From NCBI RefSeq assembly GCF_012979535.1, contig NZ_CP053015.1, positions 496,001 to 560,000 on the forward strand: 64,000 nt of DNA, given 5' to 3'. Under the pieces are notes generated by a model, which saw only the letters and a list, made by a program, of their open reading frames with translations, was not told where the DNA came from and did no database searches. Position 1 is the stretch's first letter; each line of letters starts with the position of its first letter. Origin of the DNA: Sphingomonas lacunae (GTDB lineage: Bacteria; Pseudomonadota; Alphaproteobacteria; Sphingomonadales; Sphingomonadaceae). The position numbers and the translations under genes are program-made. Of this stretch, positions 18,738-27,804 are shown piece after piece.

Positions 18738-19535
18738 ATGCAGTATGAAACCATCCTCGTCGACATTGCCGATCATGTCGCGACCATCACCATCAACCGC
18801 CCCGAAGCGATGAACAGCTTCAACCGGCAAATGCTCGATGAGTTCGAACATTTGTGGAAATCGCTGGCCGACAATGATGACGTGCACTGCTGCGTCCTGC
18901 GTGCCGCCCCCGGCAAGGCCTGGTGCACGGGTGTGGACGTCAAGGGCGGTGGCACGGGCAAGCCGGTCGTCGATCTCGACAATATCTGGCACTGCGAGGA
19001 CCCCGGCAAATATCTCGCGCCCAAATCGATGAACTGCTGGAAACCGGTGATTGCCGCGATCCATGGCATGGCGGCCGGTGGTGCTTTCTACTGGCTCAAC
19101 GAATCGGACATTCTCATCTGTTCGGAGGATGCCACCTTCTTCGATCCCCATGTCACCTATGGCATGACCAGCGCGCTCGAACCCATCGGCATGACTTATC
19201 ACATGCCCTTGCACGATGTGCTGCGCATGGTCCTGCTCGGCAATGACGAACGTATCGGCGCAGAGACGGCTCTACGCATTGGTCTCGTCAGCGAAGTCGT
19301 GCCGCTCGACCGGCTGTGGGACCGCGCGCATGAACTCGCCCTGCAAGTGGCCGCCAAGCCACCTGCGGCCACCGCCGGGTCGGTCAAGGCGATCTGGCAA
19401 AGCCTCGACCTACCGCGCTCGGTAGCGATGATGCAGAGCCTCAAATATTGCCAGATCGGCAATCCCGTCGGCGTACCACAGGTCAACCGGGCGGCATTGA
19501 TGGCGGACAAGGCGAAAAAATTCACCGTCCGCTGA
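18738..19535 (+). CDS. enoyl-CoA hydratase/isomerase family protein
   Basis: A 265-residue crotonase. The oxyanion-hole elements are WCTGVDVKGGG and HGMAAGGAFYWLNESDI. As in the first crotonase, the usual Glu position reads FFDPHVTYG (His), so chemistry other than simple hydration is possible. It is single on the plus strand, divergent from the kinase operon and convergent with the TetR gene 4 bp downstream. Confidence 0.92.
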   Translation: MQYETILVDIADHVATITINRPEAMNSFNRQMLDEFEHLWKSLADNDDVHCCVLRAAPGKAWCTGVDVKGGGTGKPVVDLDNIWHCEDPGKYLAPKSMNCWKPVIAAIHGMAAGGAFYWLNESDILICSEDATFFDPHVTYGMTSALEPIGMTYHMPLHDVLRMVLLGNDERIGAETALRIGLVSEVVPLDRLWDRAHELALQVAAKPPAATAGSVKAIWQSLDLPRSVAMMQSLKYCQIGNPVGVPQVNRAALMADKAKKFTVR

Positions 19536-19539
19536 TCGC

Positions 19540-20244
19540 TCAGACCGGCTCACCCAGCATCTGGGCCAGCATGTGCGCCGCCGCCCGGCGCATATGGTCA
19601 TAGGTGATGCCGAAGTGCGGTTGCGCCTCGCGTGAGGGGCCGACCGACGACAGTCGCTCGAGCATCGCGAGGATGACCCCTGCTGTCGATGCCGGATGCA
19701 GGCTGGCGTTAATCCTGCCAGCCGCCTGACCCGCCTTCACCCGGTCACTGATGGCGCGCAGCATGGGCAGCGACGCCCGCCCCCGCGCGTCGAGAAAGCG
19801 CTGGTCGCCTTCCTCAGCCGCCATGTTGCGCACCCGGAAGATCGTCCGGTGCCGGTTCCACAGGTCGGTGTAGAGGGTGACGAAGGCCAGCGCATCCTCG
19901 TCACCCTTGGTCCAGGGTGCCTCGATCAACCGGACCAGTTCATCATTGCTGTGCGGCGCGCGTTCGAGCGCGCCGAGCACCACCGCCTGCACACTGTCGA
20001 AATAGACGTAGAATGTCGCGGGAGACGTCTCCGCCACCCTGGCGATCTCGGCCACCGTCAGGTCACGCATCCCCCGGGTTTCGAGCAGCTCCACGGTGAT
20101 TTCGATCAACCGCTGGCGGGTCCGTTCACCCTTGGCACCGATCTTCTGGCCAATCTGGTTGAGGCGCGGTTGCTTGGTTCTGGTAGGCATGGCGCCATCG
20201 TCTAGCGGAACATTCCCCTGATCGACAAGCAGTGCCCCGGTCAT
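19540..20244 (-). CDS. TetR/AcrR family transcriptional regulator
   Basis: About 216-234 residues with an N-terminal TetR helix-turn-helix: RTRQRLIEITVELLETRG, then LTVAEIARVAETSPATFYVYF. The C-terminal ligand domain is unlike well-known subfamilies. The start is either ATG 20244, which overlaps the DUF35 stop (ATGA), or ATG 20190, which gives a more usual N-terminus; neither has a strong ribosome site. It is the only TetR gene inside the island and so the first candidate to bind the recurring TATATAAC-N3-GTYATATA palindrome, probably responding to an acyl-CoA intermediate (inference). Confidence 0.9.
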   Translation of the reverse strand: MTGALLVDQGNVPLDDGAMPTRTKQPRLNQIGQKIGAKGERTRQRLIEITVELLETRGMRDLTVAEIARVAETSPATFYVYFDSVQAVVLGALERAPHSNDELVRLIEAPWTKGDEDALAFVTLYTDLWNRHRTIFRVRNMAAEEGDQRFLDARGRASLPMLRAISDRVKAGQAAGRINASLHPASTAGVILAMLERLSSVGPSREAQPHFGITYDHMRRAAAHMLAQMLGEPV

Positions 20245-20636
20245 GCCGGCAGGAACACCGGAATATGCACATCCTCGCGCGGCTCAAATCCAACCTTGAC
20301 GGCCATGCCAATCTGGATGGCGTCGAGCGCCACATCGCGCAGTTGCGCGGTGATCCTTACGCCCGGCTGATCATCAAGCGAAACAATCGCCAGTGCATAG
20401 GGCACCTCAAGTCCCGGCATCCACGGCTGATGGTTGATCGTCCAGCTCTCGATCGTGCCACAGCCACTGGCCGGTTGCGCCTCTACCGCCTCGGACAGGC
20501 AGGCGGGACAGACCAGTTGCGGCGGATGGATACGCCAGTCGCAATCGCCACAACGTGCGATCATCAACTGCCCATCGGCACCGCCGGTCCAGAACGCACG
20601 ATTCTCCGGCGTCAGCTCTGGCAACAGTCCGGCCAT
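20241..20636 (-). CDS. DUF35 Zn-ribbon/OB-fold protein (aldolase partner 1)
   Basis: A 131-residue protein: a rubredoxin-like zinc ribbon (ARCGDCDWRIHPP, then VCPACLSE, i.e. CxxC...CxxC), then an OB-fold with SWTINHQPWMPG. DUF35 proteins bind thiolase-like proteins and are needed for retro-aldol activity of the Ltp2 and Sal type aldolases in steroid side-chain removal. It is divergent from the thiolase-like gene at 20740, its likely partner, and coupled to the TetR gene. Confidence 0.9.
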   Translation of the reverse strand: MAGLLPELTPENRAFWTGGADGQLMIARCGDCDWRIHPPQLVCPACLSEAVEAQPASGCGTIESWTINHQPWMPGLEVPYALAIVSLDDQPGVRITAQLRDVALDAIQIGMAVKVGFEPREDVHIPVFLPA

Positions 20637-20739
20637 ATATTTTTCCCCCGTCCAGAAACTGGCTTTGCAAAAACTGACGATGCGTTAATAATTGCCCAAA
20701 GCGCGATGAAGCGCAAGCCAAAAGGCCAGAGGAGAGAGC

Positions 20740-21921
20740 ATGATAGAGGCGGCAATCACCGGGATCGGCATGTCTACCATCGGCCGCAATACCGGTCGAC
20801 CGGCCATGCTCCACCTTGTCCAAGCCGCGCGCGAAGCTATCGCGGACGCAGGACTGACGGCTGCCGACATTGACGGCATCACCACCTATCCGGGCAAGGC
20901 CAACAATTCCCCCGGCATGTCTCCGCTTGGCTGCACCGAAGTGCGCGAGGCGCTCGGCCTGCAGACACGCTGGCACAGCAGCAGCGCCGAGGGACCAGCG
21001 CAGATGTCCCCGGTGATGATCGCCGCCATGGCGGTCACCACAGGCATGGCCCGGCATGTCCTGTGTTTCCGCGCTCTCACCGAATCCTCGTCGCAAAGTG
21101 CCGGTCGCCGCGCCAGCGTGCCCAGCGGCAATGGCGGGCGGATCGATGGCTGGTTCCAGTGGCTTCTGCCGATGGGCGCCTTTTCCGCCTCCAACTGGGC
21201 GGCGATGTTCGCCCGCCGCCATATGCATGAATTCGGCCTGACGCGGGAGATGCTCGGCGCGCAATGCGTCCTGCAACGCGCCAACGCGCAAAAGAACCCG
21301 CGCGCCCTGTTCAACGGCACGCCGCTGTCGATCGACGATTATCTCGGTGCGCGGATGATCTCTGACCCGCTCGGCCTCTATGATTGCGACATACCCATCG
21401 ATGGCGCCTGCGTCGTCATCGTTTCGGCGAAGGACGCCGCCGCTGACACGCGCAAGACCCCAATCCGCATCGCGGGGATGAGCGCGGCGCTGAACGACCG
21501 CGACAGCTGGGACCAGCGCGCTGACCTCACCGCCATGGCCTCGCATGATTGTGCCGCCGACTTGTGGGCGCACAGCGATTTCAAGCCCGCCGACGTCGAT
21601 GTCGCCGGTCTCTACGACGGTTTTTCGATCTTCGTGCCGATGTGGCTCGAAGCGTTCGGTTTCTGCGGACGTGGCGAGGCAGGGTCGCTGATCGCGTCCG
21701 GCGGCACCGCGCTCGACGGGGTTATCCCGACCAACACCGGCGGCGGACAGCTTTCGGCGGGGCGCCTCCACGGCTTCGGCCATCTCCACGAGGTCTGCAC
21801 CCAAATCTGGGGCGAAGCGGGTGAGCGTCAGGTTGCCGGTGCCCGTACCGGCGTCGTCGGCATGGGCGGAGGCCCGCTCGGCGGGGCGATGCTGCTCCAT
21901 CGTGAAGGGCCCCTCTCATGA
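20740..21921 (+). CDS. thiolase-fold protein, Ltp2/Sal-like aldolase candidate 1
   Basis: A 393-residue SCP2-thiolase-like protein. The usual nucleophilic Cys region reads WHSSSAEGPAQM (79-89) with no Cys, so Claisen thiolysis is unlikely. This matches steroid side-chain retro-aldolases. A conserved GLYDGFS places Tyr292 where Ltp2 has a catalytic Tyr. At the second Ltp2 Tyr position it has Phe346 (GRLHGFGHLHE). It is paired with divergent DUF35 protein 1 and overlaps the MFS gene downstream (ATGA). Confidence 0.9.
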   Translation: MIEAAITGIGMSTIGRNTGRPAMLHLVQAAREAIADAGLTAADIDGITTYPGKANNSPGMSPLGCTEVREALGLQTRWHSSSAEGPAQMSPVMIAAMAVTTGMARHVLCFRALTESSSQSAGRRASVPSGNGGRIDGWFQWLLPMGAFSASNWAAMFARRHMHEFGLTREMLGAQCVLQRANAQKNPRALFNGTPLSIDDYLGARMISDPLGLYDCDIPIDGACVVIVSAKDAAADTRKTPIRIAGMSAALNDRDSWDQRADLTAMASHDCAADLWAHSDFKPADVDVAGLYDGFSIFVPMWLEAFGFCGRGEAGSLIASGGTALDGVIPTNTGGGQLSAGRLHGFGHLHEVCTQIWGEAGERQVAGARTGVVGMGGGPLGGAMLLHREGPLS

Positions 21922-23348
21922 CTGCCACTGCTACCACGCCCGACACATCCACCACTCTCCCCCGCGGCCTCTGGCCGTTCATCATCGCGCTGTGGATCGC
22001 CGAGATCACGGGCAGTTTCGAGAGCGCGATGATCATTGCCGCGATGAAGCACCTCATCCGTGACTTTGGTGATCCCGCCCTCGTCGGCTGGCTGGTGACC
22101 GCCTATCTCATCATCGGTGCCGCCGTCGCCGCGATTGTCGGGCGGCTGGGCGACATATTCGGCCGCCGCCGGCTGATGATCATCGTTCTCGTCGCCACCG
22201 GCATCGGCTCGCTGATCAGCGCCTTTTCCACCGATTTCACCTGGCTGCTTATCGGCCGCATCATCCAGGGATTGAGCGGCGCCATCCTGCCGCTGTGTGT
22301 TGGGCTGACGCGTGAACATGTGCCACCCGCCAAGGTCCCCATGGTCATCGGTCTGATGATCTCTGGCGCTTCAGTCGGCACCGCCACCGGACTCGTGCTC
22401 GGCGGGCTGATCGTCGATCATTACAGCTGGCATGGCGTGTTCATCGCCAGCGCCATCTTCTGCGCTATTACCATCGTCGCCTGCCTCGCCTTTGTCCCGC
22501 GCTCGACGCCGCTGCCCGATAGCCGCCGCGTCGACTGGATCAACGGAATCGCCTTTGCCCCCGGCATCATGGCGCTGCTCTATTATGTCAGCACCGCGCC
22601 CAAGACCGGCTGGACGACACCGCACAACCTTGCTGCCGCCGGCATCGGCATCACCTTCCTCGCTTGGTGGCTGCACCGCTCGCTCAACAGCAGCAACCCG
22701 CTTCTCGATGTCCGGCTGTTGGCCAAGCGGGAGGTTGCGGTGACCAACCTCGCCTCGGCCATCATCGCGATGAGCGCGCTGCAACTCGTCCTGCTCTTCT
22801 CGCTGATGCTCCAGGCGCCGACCTGGACGCTTGTCGGCCTCGGCGCGACCGCGACCGTCGCCGGCCTTGCCAAAATCCCTTCAAACATCCTCGCCACCGG
22901 GGCCGGCCCCTTCAGCGGCTGGTTGATGACCCGGTACGGTGGCCGCTTTTCGATGGTCTCTGGCGGCATCATCTGCACCGTCGGCTGGACCCTGGCATGG
23001 TTCGATCATGGCAGCATTACTGCAGTCGTCATCGCGCTGTGCGTCATTTCCTTTGGCGCGACGATCCTGTTCGCCGTCGCGCCCACCATCGTCACCGCCG
23101 CGGCGCCGGTGGAGCGCAGCTCCGAAGTCTCCGGTATGCTCGGCGTGGTGCGCGGCCTTTCGCTCGGCATCGGCGCGCAGTTCGTCACCACCCTGCTCGC
23201 CACCGATCAGGTGACGCGCGGTAGCGAGAGCTACCCCTCGCCCGCCGCCTTCCAGCTCGCCATCGGTGCGATCATTGCCTGCTGCATCGTTGCGACGCTG
23301 ATCGCCCTCGCCCTGCCAGGCAAGGACAAGGCGGCTTCGCATGGCTGA
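21918..23348 (+). CDS. MFS transporter, DHA2-like (14 TM)
   Basis: A 476-residue integral inner-membrane protein with about 14 hydrophobic segments. The motif GRLGDIFGRRRLM between TM2 and TM3 is the MFS signature. The drug:H+ antiporter-2 family exports hydrophobic compounds. Within this operon it could export a toxic intermediate or take up substrate. It overlaps the thiolase-like gene by 4 bp and the next DUF35 gene by 8 bp, so it belongs to the four-gene run 20740-24959. Confidence 0.93.
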   Translation: MTATATTPDTSTTLPRGLWPFIIALWIAEITGSFESAMIIAAMKHLIRDFGDPALVGWLVTAYLIIGAAVAAIVGRLGDIFGRRRLMIIVLVATGIGSLISAFSTDFTWLLIGRIIQGLSGAILPLCVGLTREHVPPAKVPMVIGLMISGASVGTATGLVLGGLIVDHYSWHGVFIASAIFCAITIVACLAFVPRSTPLPDSRRVDWINGIAFAPGIMALLYYVSTAPKTGWTTPHNLAAAGIGITFLAWWLHRSLNSSNPLLDVRLLAKREVAVTNLASAIIAMSALQLVLLFSLMLQAPTWTLVGLGATATVAGLAKIPSNILATGAGPFSGWLMTRYGGRFSMVSGGIICTVGWTLAWFDHGSITAVVIALCVISFGATILFAVAPTIVTAAAPVERSSEVSGMLGVVRGLSLGIGAQFVTTLLATDQVTRGSESYPSPAAFQLAIGAIIACCIVATLIALALPGKDKAASHG

Positions 23349-23763
23349 AGGCCCACCGCCCCGCCCTCTCCCGGCGCTGACGGCAGACAACACCCCCTTC
23401 TGGACCGGGGGAGAACGCGGCGAACTTCTCATCCAGCAGTGCGGTAGCTGCGCCTATTTCATCCACCCGCCCACCGGATTCTGCCCGCAGTGTGAGAGCC
23501 GCGACACTGCCTATGTCCCTGTCTCAGGACGCGGCTTTGTCGAAACCTTCACCATCAACCACAGGCAATGGATGCCCGGCCTGCCCGACCGCTATGTCCT
23601 CGCGCTCGTCCGGCTGGCCGAACAGGCCGATGTGCGCCTCGTCACCAACATCATCGATTGCGATCCCGACGCCGTCCGTATCGACATGCCCGTCTCCGTT
23701 CGCTTTGAGCAGGCAGAGGATTTGTGGATCCCGCTCTTCGCCCCGGCAGAGGGCACGCCATGA
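23341..23763 (+). CDS. DUF35 Zn-ribbon/OB-fold protein (aldolase partner 2)
   Basis: A 140-residue paralogue of DUF35 protein 1. The zinc ribbon is QQCGSCAYFIHPPTGFCPQC, then the OB-fold has TFTINHRQWMPG. It is immediately upstream of, and overlaps by 4 bp (ATGA), the second thiolase-like gene. This is the typical order for a DUF35-aldolase complex in steroid or bile-acid side-chain degradation. Confidence 0.92.
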   Translation: MAEGPPPRPLPALTADNTPFWTGGERGELLIQQCGSCAYFIHPPTGFCPQCESRDTAYVPVSGRGFVETFTINHRQWMPGLPDRYVLALVRLAEQADVRLVTNIIDCDPDAVRIDMPVSVRFEQAEDLWIPLFAPAEGTP

Positions 23764-24959
23764 CCGCCTATCCCGAAAAGCAGACCGCCATCACCGGCAT
23801 CGGCCAGTCGAAGATCTCGCGCGGCGCGGACAAATCGGCGCTCGGCCTGACCATCGACGCCACACTCCAAGCCATAGAGAATGCCGGCCTCAAACGCTCT
23901 GACATCGATGGCATGGCCTGCTGGCCCGGCGGCACGGGAGAGGCCAACGGATTTGCCCCCGTCAGCATCCCCGTTTTGCAGGACGCACTGCGGCTCAAAC
24001 TCAACTGGTATAGCAACGCATCGGAAACATCAGGGCAGTTTGGCGCGCTGTTCAACGCCATCGGTGCCATTGCCGCCGGCCTTGCCCGCCACGTCATTGT
24101 CTATCGCACCATGTATGAGGCGACAGCCCGCAAGACGAGCTTTGCCAATGCGCTCAGCAAGCCGGGTGAGCGCGTCTATGGCATCTTCAACTGGTATGCT
24201 CCCTACCATGTCTATGCCGCCGCCCTGCAACAGGCGCTGTTCTTCAACCGCTATGTCCACGACAGCGGCATCCGCCCCGAACACGTGGCGCAGATAGCCA
24301 TCAACGGCCGCCGCAATGCCGCGCTCAATCCCGCCGCTGTCTATCGAACGCCGATCACGCTCGATGACTATATGGCCTCCCCCGTCATCGCCACGCCACT
24401 GCGCCTGTTCGATTGCGACGTGCCGATTGATGGTGCGACCGCCATCATCCTCTCACACCGCGACGCGGCGCGCGACTTGCCCAACCCGCTGACCTGGATC
24501 GAGGCGGTCGGCAGCTCGATGCACTATCGCAACAACTGGGTTCAGCTCGATGCCCTCGCCACACAGGCCCAGCCCAAGGTGGCAGAGATGATGTGGAACC
24601 GCACTGACCTGACGATCAAGGACGTCGATGTCGCCGAACTCTATGACGGGTTCAGTTATCACACGATCAATTGGCTCGAAAATCTGGGTGTATGTGGCCG
24701 GTTCGAGGCCAAGGATTTCATCGACGGCGGGCACCGCATCGCGCTTGATGGGGAGTTTCCGATCAACACCAATGGCGGCGCGCTCTCGGCGGGGCGGATG
24801 CATGCCTATGGTCAGGTGCATGAAGCCTGCACCCAGCTCTGGGGCCTTGGCGGCGACCGTCAGGTCGGGGGACGCAGGGGCCGCGACGGACCAAAGGTCG
24901 CGGTGCTGACCACTGCCGGCGGCCCGCTCGCCGGCAGCTTCCTCCTCGCTCGGGAATGA
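23760..24959 (+). CDS. thiolase-fold protein, Ltp2/Sal-like aldolase candidate 2
   Basis: A 399-residue paralogue of the protein at 20740. The thiolase nucleophile region reads WYSNASETSGQF (83-94), without Cys. Tyr295 (ELYDGFS) and Tyr350 (GRMHAYGQVHE) fall at about the places of the two tyrosines reported as catalytic in actinobacterial Ltp2. It is thus the better retro-aldolase candidate, probably cleaving a beta-hydroxyacyl-CoA to a ketone or aldehyde plus a short acyl-CoA. Paired with DUF35 protein 2. Confidence 0.92.
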   Translation: MTAYPEKQTAITGIGQSKISRGADKSALGLTIDATLQAIENAGLKRSDIDGMACWPGGTGEANGFAPVSIPVLQDALRLKLNWYSNASETSGQFGALFNAIGAIAAGLARHVIVYRTMYEATARKTSFANALSKPGERVYGIFNWYAPYHVYAAALQQALFFNRYVHDSGIRPEHVAQIAINGRRNAALNPAAVYRTPITLDDYMASPVIATPLRLFDCDVPIDGATAIILSHRDAARDLPNPLTWIEAVGSSMHYRNNWVQLDALATQAQPKVAEMMWNRTDLTIKDVDVAELYDGFSYHTINWLENLGVCGRFEAKDFIDGGHRIALDGEFPINTNGGALSAGRMHAYGQVHEACTQLWGLGGDRQVGGRRGRDGPKVAVLTTAGGPLAGSFLLARE

Positions 24960-24965
24960 CCCGCG

Positions 24966-25718
24966 TCAGATCTGCAACGTCACCCCGCCACTGACGCGGA
25001 TGGTCTCTCCGGTGACAAAGGACGAGCGGTCCGACGCCAGCCACAGCATCGTCTCGACAATGTCGCGCTCCTCCCCCGGCCGGGGGATGATCTGCATGGC
25101 GGTGACATGCTCGATCACCGGCTGCGCCAATTCGGCCCGGATCGTGTCGGTCAGGATCAGGCCCGGCGCGATCGCATTGACCCTGATGCCATCCCCGGCA
25201 AATTCATGGGCAAAGGACATGGTCAGCCCACGCACCGCCAGCTTGGTCACGCCATAGGCCTTTTGCGCGCCATAAGCGGCCATTGACGCTATGTTGATGA
25301 CCGCCGCCCCCTGCCGCCCGGCCATATGCGGCCGCGCCGCCAGACAGCAATGGATCACACCCCACACATTGACGTCAAACATCCGCCTCGTCCGCGCGAT
25401 GCCCAGCGTGCCGATAAACTCATTGGCCTCCGCCGAATGGATGCCGGCATTGTTGATCAACAGGTCAATGCCGCCATGTTCGGCAGCAATGCGGTCCATC
25501 AGCGCCGCCATGCCAGCCTCATCGGCAACATCACCGTTCAGCCCCACCGCCCGTCCGCCCATGCCCGCAGCGGCGGCAGCCGCAACCTTGCCATCAAGAT
25601 CGATCAGGACAACCGTCGCGCCCCGTGCTGCCAAGGCCTCGCCAAAGGCCTTGCCCAATCCGCGCCCGCCGCCGGTGATGACCGCGACCTTGCCGGCGAA
25701 TTCGCCCTCAGCCGACAT
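24966..25718 (-). CDS. SDR family oxidoreductase
   Basis: A 250-residue classical SDR: ITGGGRGLGKAF cofactor loop, NNAG, and catalytic Ser with YGVTK. It ends in a typical VSGGVTLQI. NAD(P)-dependent dehydrogenase of unknown substrate, probably an alcohol made by the P450. The start overlaps the 3' end of the P450 gene by 11 bp, so the two are co-translated. Confidence 0.93.
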   Translation of the reverse strand: MSAEGEFAGKVAVITGGGRGLGKAFGEALAARGATVVLIDLDGKVAAAAAAGMGGRAVGLNGDVADEAGMAALMDRIAAEHGGIDLLINNAGIHSAEANEFIGTLGIARTRRMFDVNVWGVIHCCLAARPHMAGRQGAAVINIASMAAYGAQKAYGVTKLAVRGLTMSFAHEFAGDGIRVNAIAPGLILTDTIRAELAQPVIEHVTAMQIIPRPGEERDIVETMLWLASDRSSFVTGETIRVSGGVTLQI

Positions 25719-26964
25719 CCCACACCAGCGGCAGGTTGCGGATGGAGAGCAGGCCCGGCGTCATCGTCGTGTCGGTGCCCGGCTTGATCCGGAACGAGGG
25801 GATACGGTCGAACCACATGTCGAGCAGCACGCGCAGTTCGCGTCGCGCCAGATGCGAACCGAGGCACAGGTGCGGCCCGCCAGACAGGGTGAAGTGGCGG
25901 TTGGCCTTGCGATCCGGGTCGAATGCGTGGGGACAGGCGAATTGCGCCTCGTCGAAATTGCCAGAGCTGTTGTACACCGTCACCCAGTCGCCAGCCTTGA
26001 TGTCGACGCCATGCCAGGTGAAATCGCGCTTCACCTTGCGGCCCGAATTGACCAGCGGCTGCACCCGCAAAAATTCCTCGACCGCCGTCGGGATCACCGC
26101 CTTGTCGGTGCGGATGCGTTCCTGCAACGCCGGGTCCATGCCGAGACGCCGGAACATCTGGCTGACCGTCGACGCGACCGTGTCCAGCCCGCCAAGCCAC
26201 AGGAACCAGGTCATGCCGATCTGCTCGTCAGGGGTCAGCGGCACGCCGTCAATCGCCCCATTGGCGATATAGCTGCCCAGCGTCTCGTCAGGATTGGCCT
26301 GCTTTTCGGCAATGAAGCCACGCAGATAGGCGAGGATACCCCGCACCGCTTCGGCCTTGGCGGCTATGTCCGGATTGTGCAGGATCGCCCATTCCCATTC
26401 GAGGAACTGGTCAAACATGCTGAACGGAAAACCCATCAGGTCGAGGAAGACCTTGACCGGGAATACCCTGCCGAAATCATAAGCGACATCCACCTCGCCC
26501 TTGCCGGCGAATTCGTCGATCATCGGCCCGATGACCTCGCGGATGCGCGGTTCCATGTCTTGCATGGCGACAGGCGTGAACCAGGGGTTGAGGAACTTCC
26601 TGTATTTGCCGTGATCAGGCGCATCGATGCCCAGCGGGATCGACGGAAACGTCTCCCCTGCCAGTGCCTGGAACTGCGCCACGCCTTCGGTCGAGAACAG
26701 GTCAATATCCTCATAGACGCGGCGGATATCCTCATACCGCGTCACCACCCAGGCGCCATGCTGGTTGCCGCTGGTCGGCCAGGGATAATAATGGATGCGC
26801 GGGAAGGCCGGGTCACGCAGCACATCGGCCGGACGATAGGGTTCGGCCAGATCATTCGGTACCACGCCACTGGCAAAGCGCGTGTCGAGCACCAGTTCGG
26901 GCGGCACATGCGCCGGCACCGGCGGCGCGTCGGCGGGGGCACGGGATACGGGGCAGGTCGCCAT
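25708..26964 (-). CDS. cytochrome P450
   Basis: About 418 residues, soluble bacterial class I size. The I-helix oxygen-activation segment is GGLDTVAS (258-265), the K-helix ExxR is in EEFLR (296-300), and the heme loop SGGPHLCLG holds the ligand Cys367. It hydroxylates an unactivated carbon and needs ferredoxin and reductase partners that are not encoded here. ATG 26964 is 9 bp after GAGAGG; ATG 26973 is an alternative. Likely the terminal-oxidation step that creates the acid or alcohol handled by the SDR, aldehyde dehydrogenase and synthetases (inference). Confidence 0.94.
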   Translation of the reverse strand: MATCPVSRAPADAPPVPAHVPPELVLDTRFASGVVPNDLAEPYRPADVLRDPAFPRIHYYPWPTSGNQHGAWVVTRYEDIRRVYEDIDLFSTEGVAQFQALAGETFPSIPLGIDAPDHGKYRKFLNPWFTPVAMQDMEPRIREVIGPMIDEFAGKGEVDVAYDFGRVFPVKVFLDLMGFPFSMFDQFLEWEWAILHNPDIAAKAEAVRGILAYLRGFIAEKQANPDETLGSYIANGAIDGVPLTPDEQIGMTWFLWLGGLDTVASTVSQMFRRLGMDPALQERIRTDKAVIPTAVEEFLRVQPLVNSGRKVKRDFTWHGVDIKAGDWVTVYNSSGNFDEAQFACPHAFDPDRKANRHFTLSGGPHLCLGSHLARRELRVLLDMWFDRIPSFRIKPGTDTTMTPGLLSIRNLPLVWDVG

Positions 26965-27007
26965 GATGGTCATCCTCTCTGGGGGTCGGGGGCGTGGTGG
27001 CCGGACA

Positions 27008-27790
27008 TCAGAAATCCGTTCCACCATCAATGTTGATGAGGGCGCCGGTCATGTACCTGGCGCGTGAAGACAACAGGAAAGCGATCAGCTCGCCAACGTC
27101 CTGTGGTTCACCGATCCGGTCCAGTGCGGCTTTCATGCCCCACTGGTCGCGCATCACCTGCCACAGGGCGGCATTGTCATCGCCGGCACCGGCACTCGCC
27201 GCAGCCTTCCGCGCACCATCCAGTGCCTCGGTCGCAATCGCGCCCGGCGCGATGCAATTGGCGCGGATGCCATCGGCTCCATGGCTTTTGGCGATCGATT
27301 TGGTCAGCGTGACAATCGCCGATTTCATCGCCGCATAATGGGTCAGGACCGGTTTGGGACTGCGGATGGAATAGGCAGACAGGGTAACAATTGATCCCTC
27401 GCCCTGCGCGATCATGGTCGGCAACACCGCCCGGATCGCCCGCACCGTCGTCATCAGCTGCGTCTCGAAACTCTCCGCCCAATCCTCATCGGTCAGCGTC
27501 AATACATCGCCCCGGCTGTGGATCGGGCCGGCGGTCACCGCCAACCCGTCAATCCGCCCCAGCCGCTCGATGCAGCGGCCGATTGCCGCGGCCAGTCCAC
27601 CGGCATCGCTGCCATCGCCCAGCGCGCCATCCGACAGCGCGGCGGCCACCGCCCCGGCACGGTCAGGGTCGCGACCGATGATCGCAACCCTGTCACCGTC
27701 GCAAAGCAGCTGGCGGGCAGCGGCGGCGCCCATGCCAGCCGTCCCGCCAACAATGATGTGGCATCGCGTCCGGGGGGCTGGACCGCTCAT
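27008..27790 (-). CDS. SDR family oxidoreductase
   Basis: A 260-residue SDR with a slightly unusual cofactor loop VGGTAGMG, AVTAGP in place of NNAG, and LSAYSI...YAAMK for the catalytic Ser-Tyr-Lys. The C-terminus INIDGGTDF is typical. Dehydrogenase of unknown substrate. Part of the leftward run amidohydrolase (27805), SDR, P450, SDR. Confidence 0.92.
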   Translation of the reverse strand: MSGPAPRTRCHIIVGGTAGMGAAAARQLLCDGDRVAIIGRDPDRAGAVAAALSDGALGDGSDAGGLAAAIGRCIERLGRIDGLAVTAGPIHSRGDVLTLTDEDWAESFETQLMTTVRAIRAVLPTMIAQGEGSIVTLSAYSIRSPKPVLTHYAAMKSAIVTLTKSIAKSHGADGIRANCIAPGAIATEALDGARKAAASAGAGDDNAALWQVMRDQWGMKAALDRIGEPQDVGELIAFLLSSRARYMTGALINIDGGTDF

Positions 27791-27804
27791 TGCCGGGCCT
27801 ATTA

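Noticed and set aside
20637..20739. Island palindrome near the TetR/DUF35/thiolase divergent gap
   Set aside because: The gap contains AT-rich TTAATAATT but no match to TATATAAC-N3-GTYATATA, so autoregulation by that motif is not supported.
25291..27036. A 581-codon plus-strand frame
   Set aside because: It lies antisense to the P450 and SDR genes, whose motifs are intact; its own product is low-complexity and His/Arg-rich.
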